Source of the DNA: Heyndrickxia coagulans 36D1
Lineage (GTDB): Bacteria; Bacillota; Bacilli; Bacillales; Bacillaceae_C
Assembly: GCF_000169195.2 (NCBI RefSeq)
Contig: NC_016023.1
Span: forward strand, 1,922,001-1,986,000
DNA: 64,000 nt
Direction: 5' to 3'
Shown: piece after piece, positions 17,597-27,246 of the stretch
Position numbering within the stretch: the first letter of the stretch is position 1
Layout of the letters: the number at the start of each line of letters is the position of its first letter
Program-made: the position numbers and the translations under genes
The notes under the pieces: model-generated
What the model was told of the DNA's origin: nothing
The model's database searches: none
The model's input: the letters and a program-made list of their open reading frames with translations, nothing else

Positions 17597-17611
17597 AAAG
17601 AGGTGACATTA

Positions 17612-17980
17612 ATGAGCACCAAAGACACTTGCGAAATTTATTGTTATGACGAAGAAAAAGTGAATCGAATACAAGGCGAATTAGCTAAACACGATATAAG
17701 TAGTGTTGCCCTATTATTTAAAGCCATTGCAGATGAAAACAGAACAAAAATCGTTTTTTCACTTTGTCAGGATGACGAATTGTGTGTGTGTGATGTTGCC
17801 AACATTATTGGTTCTTCTGTCGCAACAGCTTCTCATCATTTACGGACTCTTCATAAACAAGGAATAGTGAAATATCGAAAAGAAGGAAAAATGGCATTTT
17901 ATTCACTGGAAGATGAACATATTAAACAATTAATCACGATTGCTTTAGCCCATAAGAAAGAAGTGAAAGTGAATGTCTAA
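17612..17980 (+). CDS. cadC: Metal-responsive ArsR/SmtB-family repressor CadC
   Basis: A 122-aa winged-helix repressor of the cadCA operon. Cys residues for thiolate Cd/Pb sensing are visible in the N-terminal arm (CEIYCYD) and in ELCVCDVA. The recognition helix lies in [17 protein letters not shown], and [13 protein letters not shown] forms the wing. AGAGGTGA lies ahead of ATG 17612. The end overlaps the cadA start by 8 bp. The gene sits beside its operator. Confidence 0.94.
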   Translation: MSTKDTCEIYCYDEEKVNRIQGELAKHDISSVALLFKAIADENRTKIVFSLCQDDELCVCDVANIIGSSVATASHHLRTLHKQGIVKYRKEGKMAFYSLEDEHIKQLITIALAHKKEVKVNV

Positions 17981-20108
17981 TCAACAAACCTTACCATCTG
18001 AACAAGAAATGAAAACCTATCGCGTTCAAGGATTATCTTGTACAAATTGTGCAGCCAAATTTGAAAATAACGTGAAAAATTTAGAAGGTGTAAAGGACGC
18101 AAAAGTAAATTTTGGAGCATCCAAAATTACAGTTTATGGTGAAACAACGATTGAAGAATTAGAAAAAGCAGGGGCCTTTGAGAATTTAAAGATTCAGGAT
18201 GAAAAAGAACAAAGGATAGAGTATAAGCCTTTTTGGAAGGAAAAAGAAAATATTAAGGTTTATATTTCGGCTGCATTGCTCATTATTAGTTGGTTTCTAG
18301 GAAGGCAATTTGGTGAAAATAATATTATCCCTACGATTGGATATGCTGCATCGATTTTAATAGGTGGATATTCCTTATTTATTGAAGGCCTTAGAAATTT
18401 AAGTAAATTTAAATTCGATATGGATACGCTCATGACGATCGCCATAATAGGAGCCGCGTTGATTGGACAATGGGGTGAAGGAGCAACCGTTGTGATCCTT
18501 TTCGCCATTAGCGAAGCCTTAGAGCGTTATTCAATGGATAAAGCTCGTCAATCGATTGGAATGTTGATGGATATCGCTCCAAAAGAAGCGTTAATTCGCC
18601 GTGAAAATGAAGAAATAATGGTTCACGTGGAGGATATTCAAATCGGTGATATTATGATCGTCAAGCCTGGGCAAAAATTAGCGATGGACGGAATAGTTAT
18701 AAAGGGTACATCCACATTAAATGAGGCTGCTATCACTGGAGAAAGTGTTCCAGTAACCAAAACCATTGATGATGAGGTCTATGCTGGCACATTAAATGAA
18801 GAAGGATTATTAGAAGTAAAAGTAACCAAACGGGTTGAAGATAACACATTATCGAAAATTATTCATTTAGTAGAAGAAGCTCAAGCAGAGAAAGCACCTT
18901 CTCAAGCATTTGTTGATAAATTTGCAAAATATTACACACCAGCTATCATCATTTTGGCTACATTAATTGCGATTATTCCACCGTTATTATTCGGAGGAGA
19001 TTGGAGTTACTGGATATATGAAGGATTAGCTGTATTAGTGGTTGGTTGCCCTTGTGCCTTAGTTGTTTCAACTCCAGTTGCAGTAGTTACTGCCATAGGA
19101 AATGCGGCAAGAAACGGTGTTTTAATTAAAGGTGGGATTCATTTAGAAGAAGCAGGTCACTTAAAGGTTATTGCTTTTGATAAAACAGGTACACTTACAA
19201 AAGGTATTCCAGCGGTTACAGATATTGTGACATTTGGTGGAAATGAAAATGAGTTGATGACGATTACAGCTGCCATCGAAAAGGGTTCCCAGCATCCACT
19301 TGGTACAGCCATTATAAGAAAAGCAGAAGAAAATGGATTGAATATTAATGGAGTTTCGGTTGAAGAGTTTCAATCCATTACAGGTAAAGGCGTAAAAGCG
19401 AAAGTAAATAATGAAATGTATTATGTAGGAAGTTCAACTCTTTTTGAAGAATTGCACGGTAGTATCGAAAACGATAAAAAACAAAAAATTGAAAAGATGC
19501 AAACACAAGGGAAAACGGTGATAGTGTTAGGAACGGAAAAAGAAATTCTTTCGTTTATTGCTGTTGCTGATGAAATAAGAGAATCATCGAAATCCGTGAT
19601 CCGTAAACTTCATCAAATTGGAATTGAAAAAACTGTTATGCTTACAGGTGATAACAAAAGAACAGCAGAAGTCGTCGGAAAAGAAGTAGGTGTTTCTGAT
19701 ATTAAGGCCGATTTGCTACCAGAAGATAAATTAAATTTCATTAAAGAACTTCGAGGGAAAAATCAAGGTGTCGCAATGGTCGGTGATGGTGTGAACGATG
19801 CACCTGCTCTTGCAGCTTCAACTGTTGGTGTTGCGATGGGAGGAGCTGGAACCGATACAGCATTAGAAACAGCTGATATTGCGTTAATGTCTGATGATTT
19901 AAGTAAATTGCCATATACCATCAAATTAAGTCGTAAGGCTTTATCTATCATCAAACAAAACATTACATTCTCTTTAGCAATTAAATTAGTAGCATTGTTG
20001 TTAGTAATCCCCGGTTGGTTAACGCTTTGGATAGCGATATTTTCCGATATGGGAGCAACATTACTTGTAACGCTAAACAGTTTAAGGTTATTGAAGGTTA
20101 AAGAATGA
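17973..20108 (+). CDS. cadA: Cadmium/zinc/lead-exporting P1B-type ATPase CadA
   Basis: A 711-aa membrane metal pump. It has one N-terminal heavy-metal-associated domain with the CTNC metal site (Cys23, Cys26), a transmembrane CPC motif ([11 protein letters not shown]), the phosphorylation site DKTGTLTKG, and the hinge [12 protein letters not shown]. It exports divalent soft metals from the cytosol at the cost of ATP. Co-transcribed and translationally coupled with cadC. AT-rich like the rest of the island. Confidence 0.95.
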   Translation: MSNQQTLPSEQEMKTYRVQGLSCTNCAAKFENNVKNLEGVKDAKVNFGASKITVYGETTIEELEKAGAFENLKIQDEKEQRIEYKPFWKEKENIKVYISAALLIISWFLGRQFGENNIIPTIGYAASILIGGYSLFIEGLRNLSKFKFDMDTLMTIAIIGAALIGQWGEGATVVILFAISEALERYSMDKARQSIGMLMDIAPKEALIRRENEEIMVHVEDIQIGDIMIVKPGQKLAMDGIVIKGTSTLNEAAITGESVPVTKTIDDEVYAGTLNEEGLLEVKVTKRVEDNTLSKIIHLVEEAQAEKAPSQAFVDKFAKYYTPAIIILATLIAIIPPLLFGGDWSYWIYEGLAVLVVGCPCALVVSTPVAVVTAIGNAARNGVLIKGGIHLEEAGHLKVIAFDKTGTLTKGIPAVTDIVTFGGNENELMTITAAIEKGSQHPLGTAIIRKAEENGLNINGVSVEEFQSITGKGVKAKVNNEMYYVGSSTLFEELHGSIENDKKQKIEKMQTQGKTVIVLGTEKEILSFIAVADEIRESSKSVIRKLHQIGIEKTVMLTGDNKRTAEVVGKEVGVSDIKADLLPEDKLNFIKELRGKNQGVAMVGDGVNDAPALAASTVGVAMGGAGTDTALETADIALMSDDLSKLPYTIKLSRKALSIIKQNITFSLAIKLVALLLVIPGWLTLWIAIFSDMGATLLVTLNSLRLLKVKE

Positions 20109-20125
20109 TGAATAACAAGGAAAAA

Positions 20126-20152
20126 GACCATCTTACCTAAGGTGGTCTTTTT
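20126..20152 (+). terminator. Terminator of cadCA
   Basis: AAAGACCATCTTA pairs with AAGGTGGTCTTT (one G-T step) and ends in a T-run. Confidence 0.8.
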
Positions 20153-20296
20153 ATTTCGTTCAATGTATGAATTTGTATAAAAACATACATTCATTTTCGC
20201 TTATTCTCTTGTCTTTTCCCTTTTTCTTCGATAGGATTGAGACATCCTACAAAATCGTACATTCAAATCGTTGATTTTTAAAGGGAAGGAGAAAAG

Positions 20297-20877
20297 ATGA
20301 CGACACCAAAAAATGTGCAGCCAATCCGTAGTCAGCAGCAATTAGACGATATGAAATGGGCGTTAAAACGCCACTGTTTGCCCCGAGATTACATTTTATT
20401 TGTGTTAGGGTGTGAAACGAAACAGGCCTACGGGTTGGAGACCTGCTTAAAATCAAAACTGAAGCGATTCTGAGGCTGAAAAACAAAAAAGAGAAGGTTT
20501 TACGAGTAAAAGAAGGAAAAACCCAAAAAATCCGCGATATTTATATTGGCCATTGTTTTGAGGAAGTGTATGAATACGAAGCTGGATTAGACAGTGAGTG
20601 GCTCTTTCCATCCAGGAAAGGAAACCGGCCGATTACACCGACACAGGCTTATCGCCAGCTGAAAAAGGCGGCTGATTTTGCCGGAGTAGAGCATGTTGGT
20701 AATCATACGCTCAGAAAAACATTTGGCTATTGGTTTTATAAAGCCACGAAGGATATTGCCATGTTGCAAGAGATTTTGAACCATTCTCATCCTTCTGTTA
20801 CTCTCCGTTATATCGGGATCACAGAAGAAGAAACTCAAAATGTCTTGAAACATTTTAGCGTGTTTCAGGATAAATAA
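20297..20877 (+). pseudogene. Small tyrosine recombinase/integrase, frameshifted
   Basis: A short XerC/D-like integrase of about 193 codons, essentially a catalytic domain only. Frame 1 (20297-20473) covers the N terminus to about residue 40. The frame then shifts between about 20405 and 20425, where runs GGG and AAA occur, into frame 2, which begins GLRVGDLLKIKTEAI (catalytic Arg) and continues through HTLRKTFG (HxxR) to LNHSHPSVTLRYIGI (second His and the nucleophilic Tyr). All catalytic residues survive, so the break may be recent or a base-calling error. GGGAAGGAG lies ahead of ATG 20297. Confidence 0.82.
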
Positions 20878-20919
20878 AAATTCGGACTGTACAAAATGAC
20901 AGTCCAAAAATTTTACTCC

Positions 20920-20947
20920 GAATAGCTTGTAGCTATTCTTTTTTATT
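20920..20947 (+). terminator. Terminator after the integrase remnant
   Basis: A perfect 8-bp stem GAATAGCT / AGCTATTC with a TGT loop and TTTTTT tail. A second, weaker hairpin (GGACTGT / ACAGTCC) lies just upstream at 20884-20905. Confidence 0.8.
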
Positions 20948-21153
20948 TCTACGAATCTGATCGCAAATCTTATTTCAGTTTGCTAGTCTCGAAGGCATAC
21001 ATCTCCTGCGCGCACCCACCATTATTAGGCTGCAATGTTGAAAAAATTGTCAAAAACACAAAAATATTGTAAAATAATATAAATTTTTCAATAATTGGCA
21101 TTATCTTATTATTATCACCATACACACGGTTGGTAAAAAAGGGGGGAAGCTTA

Positions 21154-21453
21154 ATGATTAAAATTAGTTCACTTTTGGATCAAGAAAAAATCAAAGAGGG
21201 AATGGAAAAAGGTATTCTAAAGGAATGGATGATTACCACCTATTCTGATTTTCGAAACTCGTTACTTGATGATTCTGCTCCATATCCTTGTTATTTTGCA
21301 GTAGAAGCAGAAAAAAATGGGCTTATTCGTTATATATTTGCTGAATCGGCTTACGATACGCATGAATTATTAAATATTAGAGACGGAGTTTATGAATACA
21401 TAAAAAGCTACAAATCTATAGGTAAAAGAACGACACTAGTTAGGGCTTGCTGA
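21154..21453 (+). pseudogene. YqcI/YcgG family protein, truncated by a MITE
   Basis: About 96 codons of the N-terminal part of a YqcI/YcgG-type protein: EWMITTYSDFRNSL, PYPCYFAVEAEKNGLIRYIFAES. The family is usually around 230-260 aa and its function is uncertain. At 21443 the frame enters a small inverted-repeat element and stops inside it. AAGGGGGGAAG precedes ATG 21154. Confidence 0.7.
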
Positions 21454-21521
21454 ACGAATCAAATTTTAGCTTGTATTCGACTTGTCACTAAGCCATGCCA
21501 AAATATTCGTCCAGCAAGCTC
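21443..21521. mobile_element. 79-bp MITE with IS5-like ends
   Basis: The left end GGGCTTGCTGAACGAAT and the reverse complement of the right end GAGCTTGCTGGACGAAT match at 15 of 17 positions. The left end is the same as the right end of the complete IS at 59702 (GGGCTTGCTGAACGAAT). A TA flanks both sides. It is likely mobilised by the transposase of that IS. Confidence 0.7.
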
Positions 21522-21574
21522 TAATTATTTAAATTATTACATATTTAGCCGCATTTTTGGGGGGGGATAGTTAA

Positions 21575-23023
21575 ATTATCACGAAAAATTTTTACTCCTC
21601 AGAGCTGAATTTGATTCCCCACAATTGGCAAGTCTATGCCGATATACCATTTGTCATTCCAGCCATGTGTTTCCCATGAGAGATTTTTAAGCCGATTGAA
21701 CGAGAATACTACACCCTTTTATATTTGCACCTAAAAAATGAAAGAGCACATGATCCTTCTAATGAAATACAACCGGCACTATTTTCAATAACGGAGGAAG
21801 AAGACAAGTCTGCGTCTTCATTATTTCATCTCCCTTCCACTGGGAGAAAACCGCATCCTTTCATGCCCTTTTTTCGTGCTTTTGAACTGGCCTCTTTACA
21901 GTATATTGAAGTGATGGTGGAGAGTGTCTATTTGCAAGTGAAATCAAACCCGCTATTTGCCACCATGTGTGGATTTACGGAGAAAATTCCGAGCTATCGT
22001 TCCTTTGCTCGTTTTGATCAAATCATGACAACAAATGGTCTTTGGGAAAAAGCCCGGCTATTGGTTGTTGAATATCATAAAGGGGAAGGCGTGGTTGAAA
22101 CGAATGAGGAAGCAGCCGCCGTGGATACATCGCATATAGAGGCAGAAGCAACCTTGAATAAAACAAGGAAGACGTGTTCTTGTGAGGGTAATTGCGATTG
22201 CCCTAAAGTCCTTACGGACGACAATGTAGGGGTAATGCGTAAAAGTAATGCAGTCTCCTATATTGCGCATAAATTATCAATGGTATGCGGGGTGAGATCC
22301 GGTTTGCCTTTGACGCGGGAAGTATTTAAAGGAAATACACCCGATGGGAAAACATTAGAACCGACATTGGAAACGTTTAAGACAGAGCACCCCGAGATGG
22401 CTGAGCAGTTGAGCTTTATCCTGGCAGATGGAATCTACCAAACGCCGGAAAATCAAAAAGTGACAAAGGATGTATTACAGGCGAAATTGGTGGCACCGAT
22501 CAATCCACGGAACCGTAAAGATAAACCAACTACCGCCCGAGGGATTGAAAAAATCAACCGGTACGGCACTCCCATCTGTATCAGTGGACATAAAATGGAA
22601 CTTAGAGGATCTGATCGGGAAAAGGGGCAATATATTTACACTTGTCCTGTATTTCATCCAAATGCCAAGCAAGAAGGTCTCACCTGCCCGCTAGCGAATC
22701 ACGCGGAATGTTGTAATGGGGCAGCACAAGGAAGAGTATTTAGGATGGACTTTGATCAAACGCCTCAAGTAGATGTCGAGTTGCCTCAACATGGTCGCAC
22801 ATTTGAAGTGTTATATAGTGCCAGGACGATCATCGAAAGAATCTTTGGCATTTTAAAAGACGGATACAGTCTCCGTCGTGTTCACAAGCGTGGGAAACAG
22901 GCAATTGAAGCTCATGTAGATCGATGCATGATATCTATGCACATCATGGCAAATATGGCGTACCATCAGACAGGAAAGGCCAATTGTGGATGGACACGCA
23001 ATCGGCTGCAAAGAGCAAATTAA
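21575..23023 (+). pseudogene. DDE transposase with premature stop
   Basis: A transposase with Cys-rich inserts (CSCEGNCDCP; C...C...C in the 300s) and a C-terminal E region (SARTIIERIFGILKDGYSLRRVHKRG). The frame upstream of the first usable start (TTG 21725) reads as protein back to 21575 (I-I-T-K-N-F-Y-S-S-E-L-N-L-I-P), broken only by a TGA at 21677-21679 where TGG is expected; the codon at 21575 is ATT rather than ATG. Thus both start and one Trp codon are damaged. Ancestral length about 482 aa. Family not assigned with certainty. Its IS ends were not found. Confidence 0.75.
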
Positions 23024-23280
23024 GTTATTCACAGGTGGGTATGTGAATAACTTAAATGAACGTTTTCTTTCCACAAAGGGTAGTGAAAAAAAACCATTTT
23101 GTGAAGGCGGGATACGTATGCCCTTTTTTTGAAGAAAAATGACCGTTTTACTTCTATTGAATTGAAAATCTGGATGTGAATTGAAAATCTGGATGAAAAG
23201 GCAAAAAAATCGGGATAATTAATTTTCCAGAGCCTCGCTCAAGGGTATATTTTTATTTTGGCAGAGGCTCTTATTTAATT
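23024..23280. other. IS tail region, no gene
   Basis: After the transposase comes AT-rich DNA with two tandem copies of a 19-bp unit (GAATTGAAAATCTGGATGT, 23157-23195). A hairpin AGAGCCTC / GAGGCTCT (23229-23270) is followed by a T-rich tail. Confidence 0.45.
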
Positions 23281-23465
23281 TCCCACCGAATGGTAGAAAA
23301 AAATCATCTACAAAAGTTAATTGATGTTCGGTCTTTTTGTACATCGTAACAGCCTCCAAGTGCAAGGTTTTTTACGTGTTTCCTTTGAAATCCTTACACT
23401 TTATATTCGACAAAAGTAGCCAAAATCCTTGTCAAATCTGGAATTTTTGCTTATTCAGCAAGCCC
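23281..23465 (-). mobile_element. IS5-type left-end remnant (copy 2)
   Basis: The reverse complement matches 58035-58222 of the complete IS: the terminal repeat, leader, ribosome binding site and the first about 20 codons of the transposase. The rest is gone. The 104 bp nearest the end are also present at 16454-16557. Confidence 0.8.
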
Positions 23466-23587
23466 TATTTAGGCTTAAAAAGCCGGATACATGTTGGATG
23501 CAGCTTGATTGTGTGTATCTTGCTATTGAGTTGGGCTGACAGTAATCCAGATATAGGCATGTTCTTCTGCTGAAGCAGAGCAAAGAA

Positions 23588-24577
23588 CTATATCCAATCT
23601 TCTATACACCAAATCGTTTTCATTTTAGTATCTATCCGGACTTTTTTGCCGATTGCAATAGGGTGCATGGGATGTGTATGACACATATCAACTTCAGCCA
23701 ATATTGGAATGTTTTTTCCATCCAGTTGTTCCAGTAAAAGGTCAATTGGTCTTCTCCCTGTCCCTAAATCATCAAAACGCTCATATTTTCCAAGTATAAT
23801 CGCCGCAATTTTTTCAAAAATACCATGCAGTTTCAACATCGCAAAATTCTTTTCCACGATCGAGGCATTTTTCATACTATCCTCGATTAATAAAATATCG
23901 CCTTTATGAATTGTTGGAAAGTATCCAGTCCCAATGAAGCCATACATTGCGTTATTATTGCCGCCCACTAACCGTCCTTCTGCAATTCCGTCATTAAACC
24001 CAAGCCATTCATTTGAATAAAAGGTTTTTTCTCGTGTTTTTTCTAACCAGTTAACAGGTTCATCCGACCAAAACTCAGCCATTGGGATTTTATATGGTAA
24101 TTCCTGTTCTTCACAAAAATAAGATTCAAAAAATTGGTATGTCATATTGACTAAAGGTTCAAATTCCCCAAAGGAAGGTACTAACGCTGGTCCATAATAT
24201 GTAGGTATACCTGTCTTCGCATACAAAGCCAGTAAGATTGCTGTAGCATCAGAATAACCAACAACGAGTTTGGGATTTGTGCGGAACGCTTCGTAGTCAA
24301 TATAAGGAAGTAGACTATTTGAATTGGTTCCGCCAATCATTGACATAATCATTTTGATTGAGGGATCTCGTAACAATTCATTTAATTCTTCAGCTCTTGC
24401 TTTAGGTGTTCCTGAACGATAACCTTCAATCTGATTTGTTAAACTCCCCTCCACTATTTGAAAGCCTTTTGACTCAAGAAATGCTTTTCCACGCTCATAT
24501 CTAACTTTTGCTGTAACGGAAGCTGGAGAAGATGGTGTAAAAATACCAATCTTATCGCCTTTTTGCAGTTTCCTCAT
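23588..24577 (-). CDS. LD-carboxypeptidase / MccF-like S66 serine peptidase
   Basis: 329 aa of the S66 family, which includes murein tetrapeptide LD-carboxypeptidases and the microcin C immunity protein MccF. The nucleophile Ser is in VVGYSDATAIL, Glu and His of the triad are expected near LLIEDSM and CHTHPMHP at the C terminus. It starts at ATG 24577 with GAAAGGA upstream; an earlier in-frame codon at 24610 lacks a site. No signal peptide, so cytoplasmic. Surrounded by IS remnants, it may be cargo. Recycling of cell-wall peptides or detoxifying a peptide-nucleotide antibiotic are both possible. Confidence 0.85.
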   Translation of the reverse strand: MRKLQKGDKIGIFTPSSPASVTAKVRYERGKAFLESKGFQIVEGSLTNQIEGYRSGTPKARAEELNELLRDPSIKMIMSMIGGTNSNSLLPYIDYEAFRTNPKLVVGYSDATAILLALYAKTGIPTYYGPALVPSFGEFEPLVNMTYQFFESYFCEEQELPYKIPMAEFWSDEPVNWLEKTREKTFYSNEWLGFNDGIAEGRLVGGNNNAMYGFIGTGYFPTIHKGDILLIEDSMKNASIVEKNFAMLKLHGIFEKIAAIILGKYERFDDLGTGRRPIDLLLEQLDGKNIPILAEVDMCHTHPMHPIAIGKKVRIDTKMKTIWCIEDWI

Positions 24578-24635
24578 AACGTTTTTTCCTTTCAATATCT
24601 CTAGTGCCACATCTAATTCATTTAGTATAAATATA

Positions 24636-24724
24636 ATCCCAAATTACGAAAGTGCAGCGATTTGATAGCTAAAATCCACACACGTGGAAGTAAATGTAAA
24701 ATATGGAATCCAAATCTATAATTT
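24636..24724 (+). repeat. 90-bp IS-end repeat, copy 2
   Basis: Near-identical to 16733-16822. An IS1380-type element begins directly after it at about 24726. Confidence 0.65.
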
Positions 24725-24725
24725 C

Positions 24726-26189
24726 AGGTGGTTGAAGGTATACTTTCCCCCTCCCCACCTTTGCGGGCTTTTTAATTTCCAGTATTCAGTTCCTGTCTCT
24801 CAATCAATCATGCGCACACTTTGAATCATTTTCCGGAATGCCCATTTGTGGGCATATGTCTCACAAATGTTCAATGAGACCCTCCGGCTGTGAGACGTCA
24901 GCACGCCGGCCGAATAAATAAACTCTCTTCGAAACCGCCTGATGGTATAGGACCTGAACGCAGCCGGGCAATGGTCCTTTTTAAAGATCTCGAATAAATT
25001 GTACGCCAGTAATTTAATCAGAAGATCCATATGATTTGCCCCGAAAGAATCTGTTGGAATCTTGTCCATCGAAAAACCATATTTAGACTCTTTGATATAG
25101 TTTTCCAGACAGGCTCTCTGATTGTAAAATCTCCAAATATCCATAGGTTCCCAGTCCATCGTTGTCACAATGGCTTCATAATCCCAGAGAAAATCAAACA
25201 ATTGAAGCTGGTCTTCCTCATACTTGTCAGCTTTTCGGATGACCGCAACTCTTCTTGGCTTTTCCCAGGAAGTTGCTTGGTAGTAGACTGTTTTTCCCTC
25301 TATAACAATCAGCTCATCATCAACATACCGGATCCACGGAGAATTGTCGTTTTCAACATACTTTTTCAATCTTGATGTCCATTTCAGTTTGCCGGCGTAG
25401 TTAATCTTCTGCTGCTCCCAATAACTGTAAAACTTTTCTCCGCCAAATCCCTTGTCAAAACGGGAGTACCGGATAAGGTACTGAGCGGAAAGCAATCGAT
25501 AGGTTTCCTCGGCAAATTCAATTCCGTTGTCAGCTGAATGGACGTTTCCCGGTCTTAGCACACCGTTTAAGCAAAGATGGGATTTTCCTTCAAAAACGAG
25601 AAGGGGGTGGTAGCTTTTTCTGCCCGGCTTATGGGGGTTCACCCCGATTTTCGCTCCCTCCTGGTTTCCATAAACCGTTTCGACACTTGAATCAAAGTCA
25701 AGAATGAGATCGGAATCCAGCCATGGTTCGATGATGTCCATCACCCGTTCTTTGAATTCTATGGCAGCATCCTCGATTTTCTCCAACCTTAATAGATCCT
25801 TGCTTAAAAGCGTATAATGCGGGCATTTTCCTCCTAAGAAAGCACGAATCAAAGGGTCATTCTGGAGTGATTGAAAATGAAACATACGGGAGCAATCTGC
25901 CATCCAGCCCGCAATCAGATATACAAATATTTTACTTAGAGGAAATTTGGCATTGTCTTTCTTTAAGCAATCAAACCCCCGGAAAGTCTGCTGGATTTTC
26001 ATTCGTTCCAGAAATTGCAGAAATGGGAGGATGCCACTAAATTTTGTACTATTCTTTAAATTGAATTCATATTTAATTCTTGAGACAGGAATGATATAAT
26101 TCACCTTAAAGGTGCCCCCTTTCTTGGTTATTGTTTTTTTCTCAAAATCAATTATACCAAAGGATGGGGCACTTTTTTATTTTAACCTG
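24726..26189 (-). mobile_element. IS1380-type insertion sequence A
   Basis: About 1.46 kb around a complete transposase gene. The left end begins CAGGTGGTTG and the right end finishes ...TTTTAACCTG, giving a short CAGGT inverted match; the exact ends are uncertain. A GGTGCCCC / GGGGCAC hairpin lies just upstream of the transposase start. Confidence 0.6.
24800..26104 (-). CDS. IS1380-family transposase (element A), intact
   Basis: A 434-aa DDE transposase. DFDSSVETVYGNQEGAKIGVNPHKPGRKSYHPLL carries the first Asp and the characteristic KPGRKSYHP block. YSRFDKGFGGEKFY carries the second Asp region, and YNQRACLENYIKESKYGF the YREK-type Glu region. It has no frameshift and may be active. It is a different subgroup from the neighbouring IS1380 element B. 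Confidence 0.85.
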   Translation of the reverse strand: MNYIIPVSRIKYEFNLKNSTKFSGILPFLQFLERMKIQQTFRGFDCLKKDNAKFPLSKIFVYLIAGWMADCSRMFHFQSLQNDPLIRAFLGGKCPHYTLLSKDLLRLEKIEDAAIEFKERVMDIIEPWLDSDLILDFDSSVETVYGNQEGAKIGVNPHKPGRKSYHPLLVFEGKSHLCLNGVLRPGNVHSADNGIEFAEETYRLLSAQYLIRYSRFDKGFGGEKFYSYWEQQKINYAGKLKWTSRLKKYVENDNSPWIRYVDDELIVIEGKTVYYQATSWEKPRRVAVIRKADKYEEDQLQLFDFLWDYEAIVTTMDWEPMDIWRFYNQRACLENYIKESKYGFSMDKIPTDSFGANHMDLLIKLLAYNLFEIFKKDHCPAAFRSYTIRRFRREFIYSAGVLTSHSRRVSLNICETYAHKWAFRKMIQSVRMID

Positions 26190-27246
26190 AATTATTCACA
26201 GAAATTCAGAAACTTATTATAACTTATGGATTACCAAGCCTTTTCGGCTTTATTGTAATTCATTAAAAAAATGAAAAAAGAATCCATTTCTGTTAAAGTT
26301 AAAGTAACCAAAACAAAAACCAAACAGAAAGGACTCTTTATATGGTTACTTTAACGCAAAAAACACTTGATTTCAATCATAAAATTAAATTGTCAAATGA
26401 TGGAGGTTCTCTTTCCTCCGATACAGGTGAGTTTCTTTTTAGAGAATTCGATGAAAAAATTGGTTTTTCAAAGACTTTAGTTAAGTACTTGAGACTTAAC
26501 GATTCAAGGAAATATTATCTTCATTCAAATGAAAACTTGTTACGTCAAAAAGTCTATCAACTCATTGCCGGGTATGCGGAAGATGATGCGGCTGATCAGT
26601 TGACTCATGATCCTGTGTTTAAGGAAATCATTGAAACTCCAACACTTGCTTCCCAGCCCAGTTTGTCTCGCTTTTATACACGATTTGATAAAGATTCAAT
26701 TGAACAATTAAATCTGGCTAACCAAGAAATGCTTGATAAGATTCATTGTTTTCGACAATCGAAAGAGTTATTTATCGACTTGGATTCGACTCATTCGGAT
26801 ACATATGGGGACCAAGAATCTTCGTCATATAATACTCATTATGGCACGATGGGTTTTCATCCATTAGTCGCCTTTGATGGTGCGACTGGTGACTTTTTGA
26901 AAGCACAACTCCGTCCCGGAAATGTTTATACATCAAATGGTGTGGTGGAATTTATTCGGCCTCTCATTAAACATTATAACGAAATGTTTCCGGAAACTAC
27001 CCTGTTTCTTCGTGGAGATAGCGGGTTTGCTGTTCCGGGATTATACGATCTGTGTGAAGAAGAATCTGTTTTGTATATTATTCGGTTGAAATCGAATTCA
27101 CAACTACAAAGTTTAGCGAAGGAATACCATCCTTCTTCCGCACCTTTAGATGTTTCCAAGACGGAAACCTATTATGAAGAAACGATTTACCAAGCAAAAT
27201 CATGGTCAAAACCAAGAAGGGTGATTATTCAATCGGTACGTCCTGC

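Noticed and set aside
23157-23195. Two 19-bp tandem copies taken as a regulatory site
   Set aside because: Only two copies in IS debris; no gene nearby that they could control.
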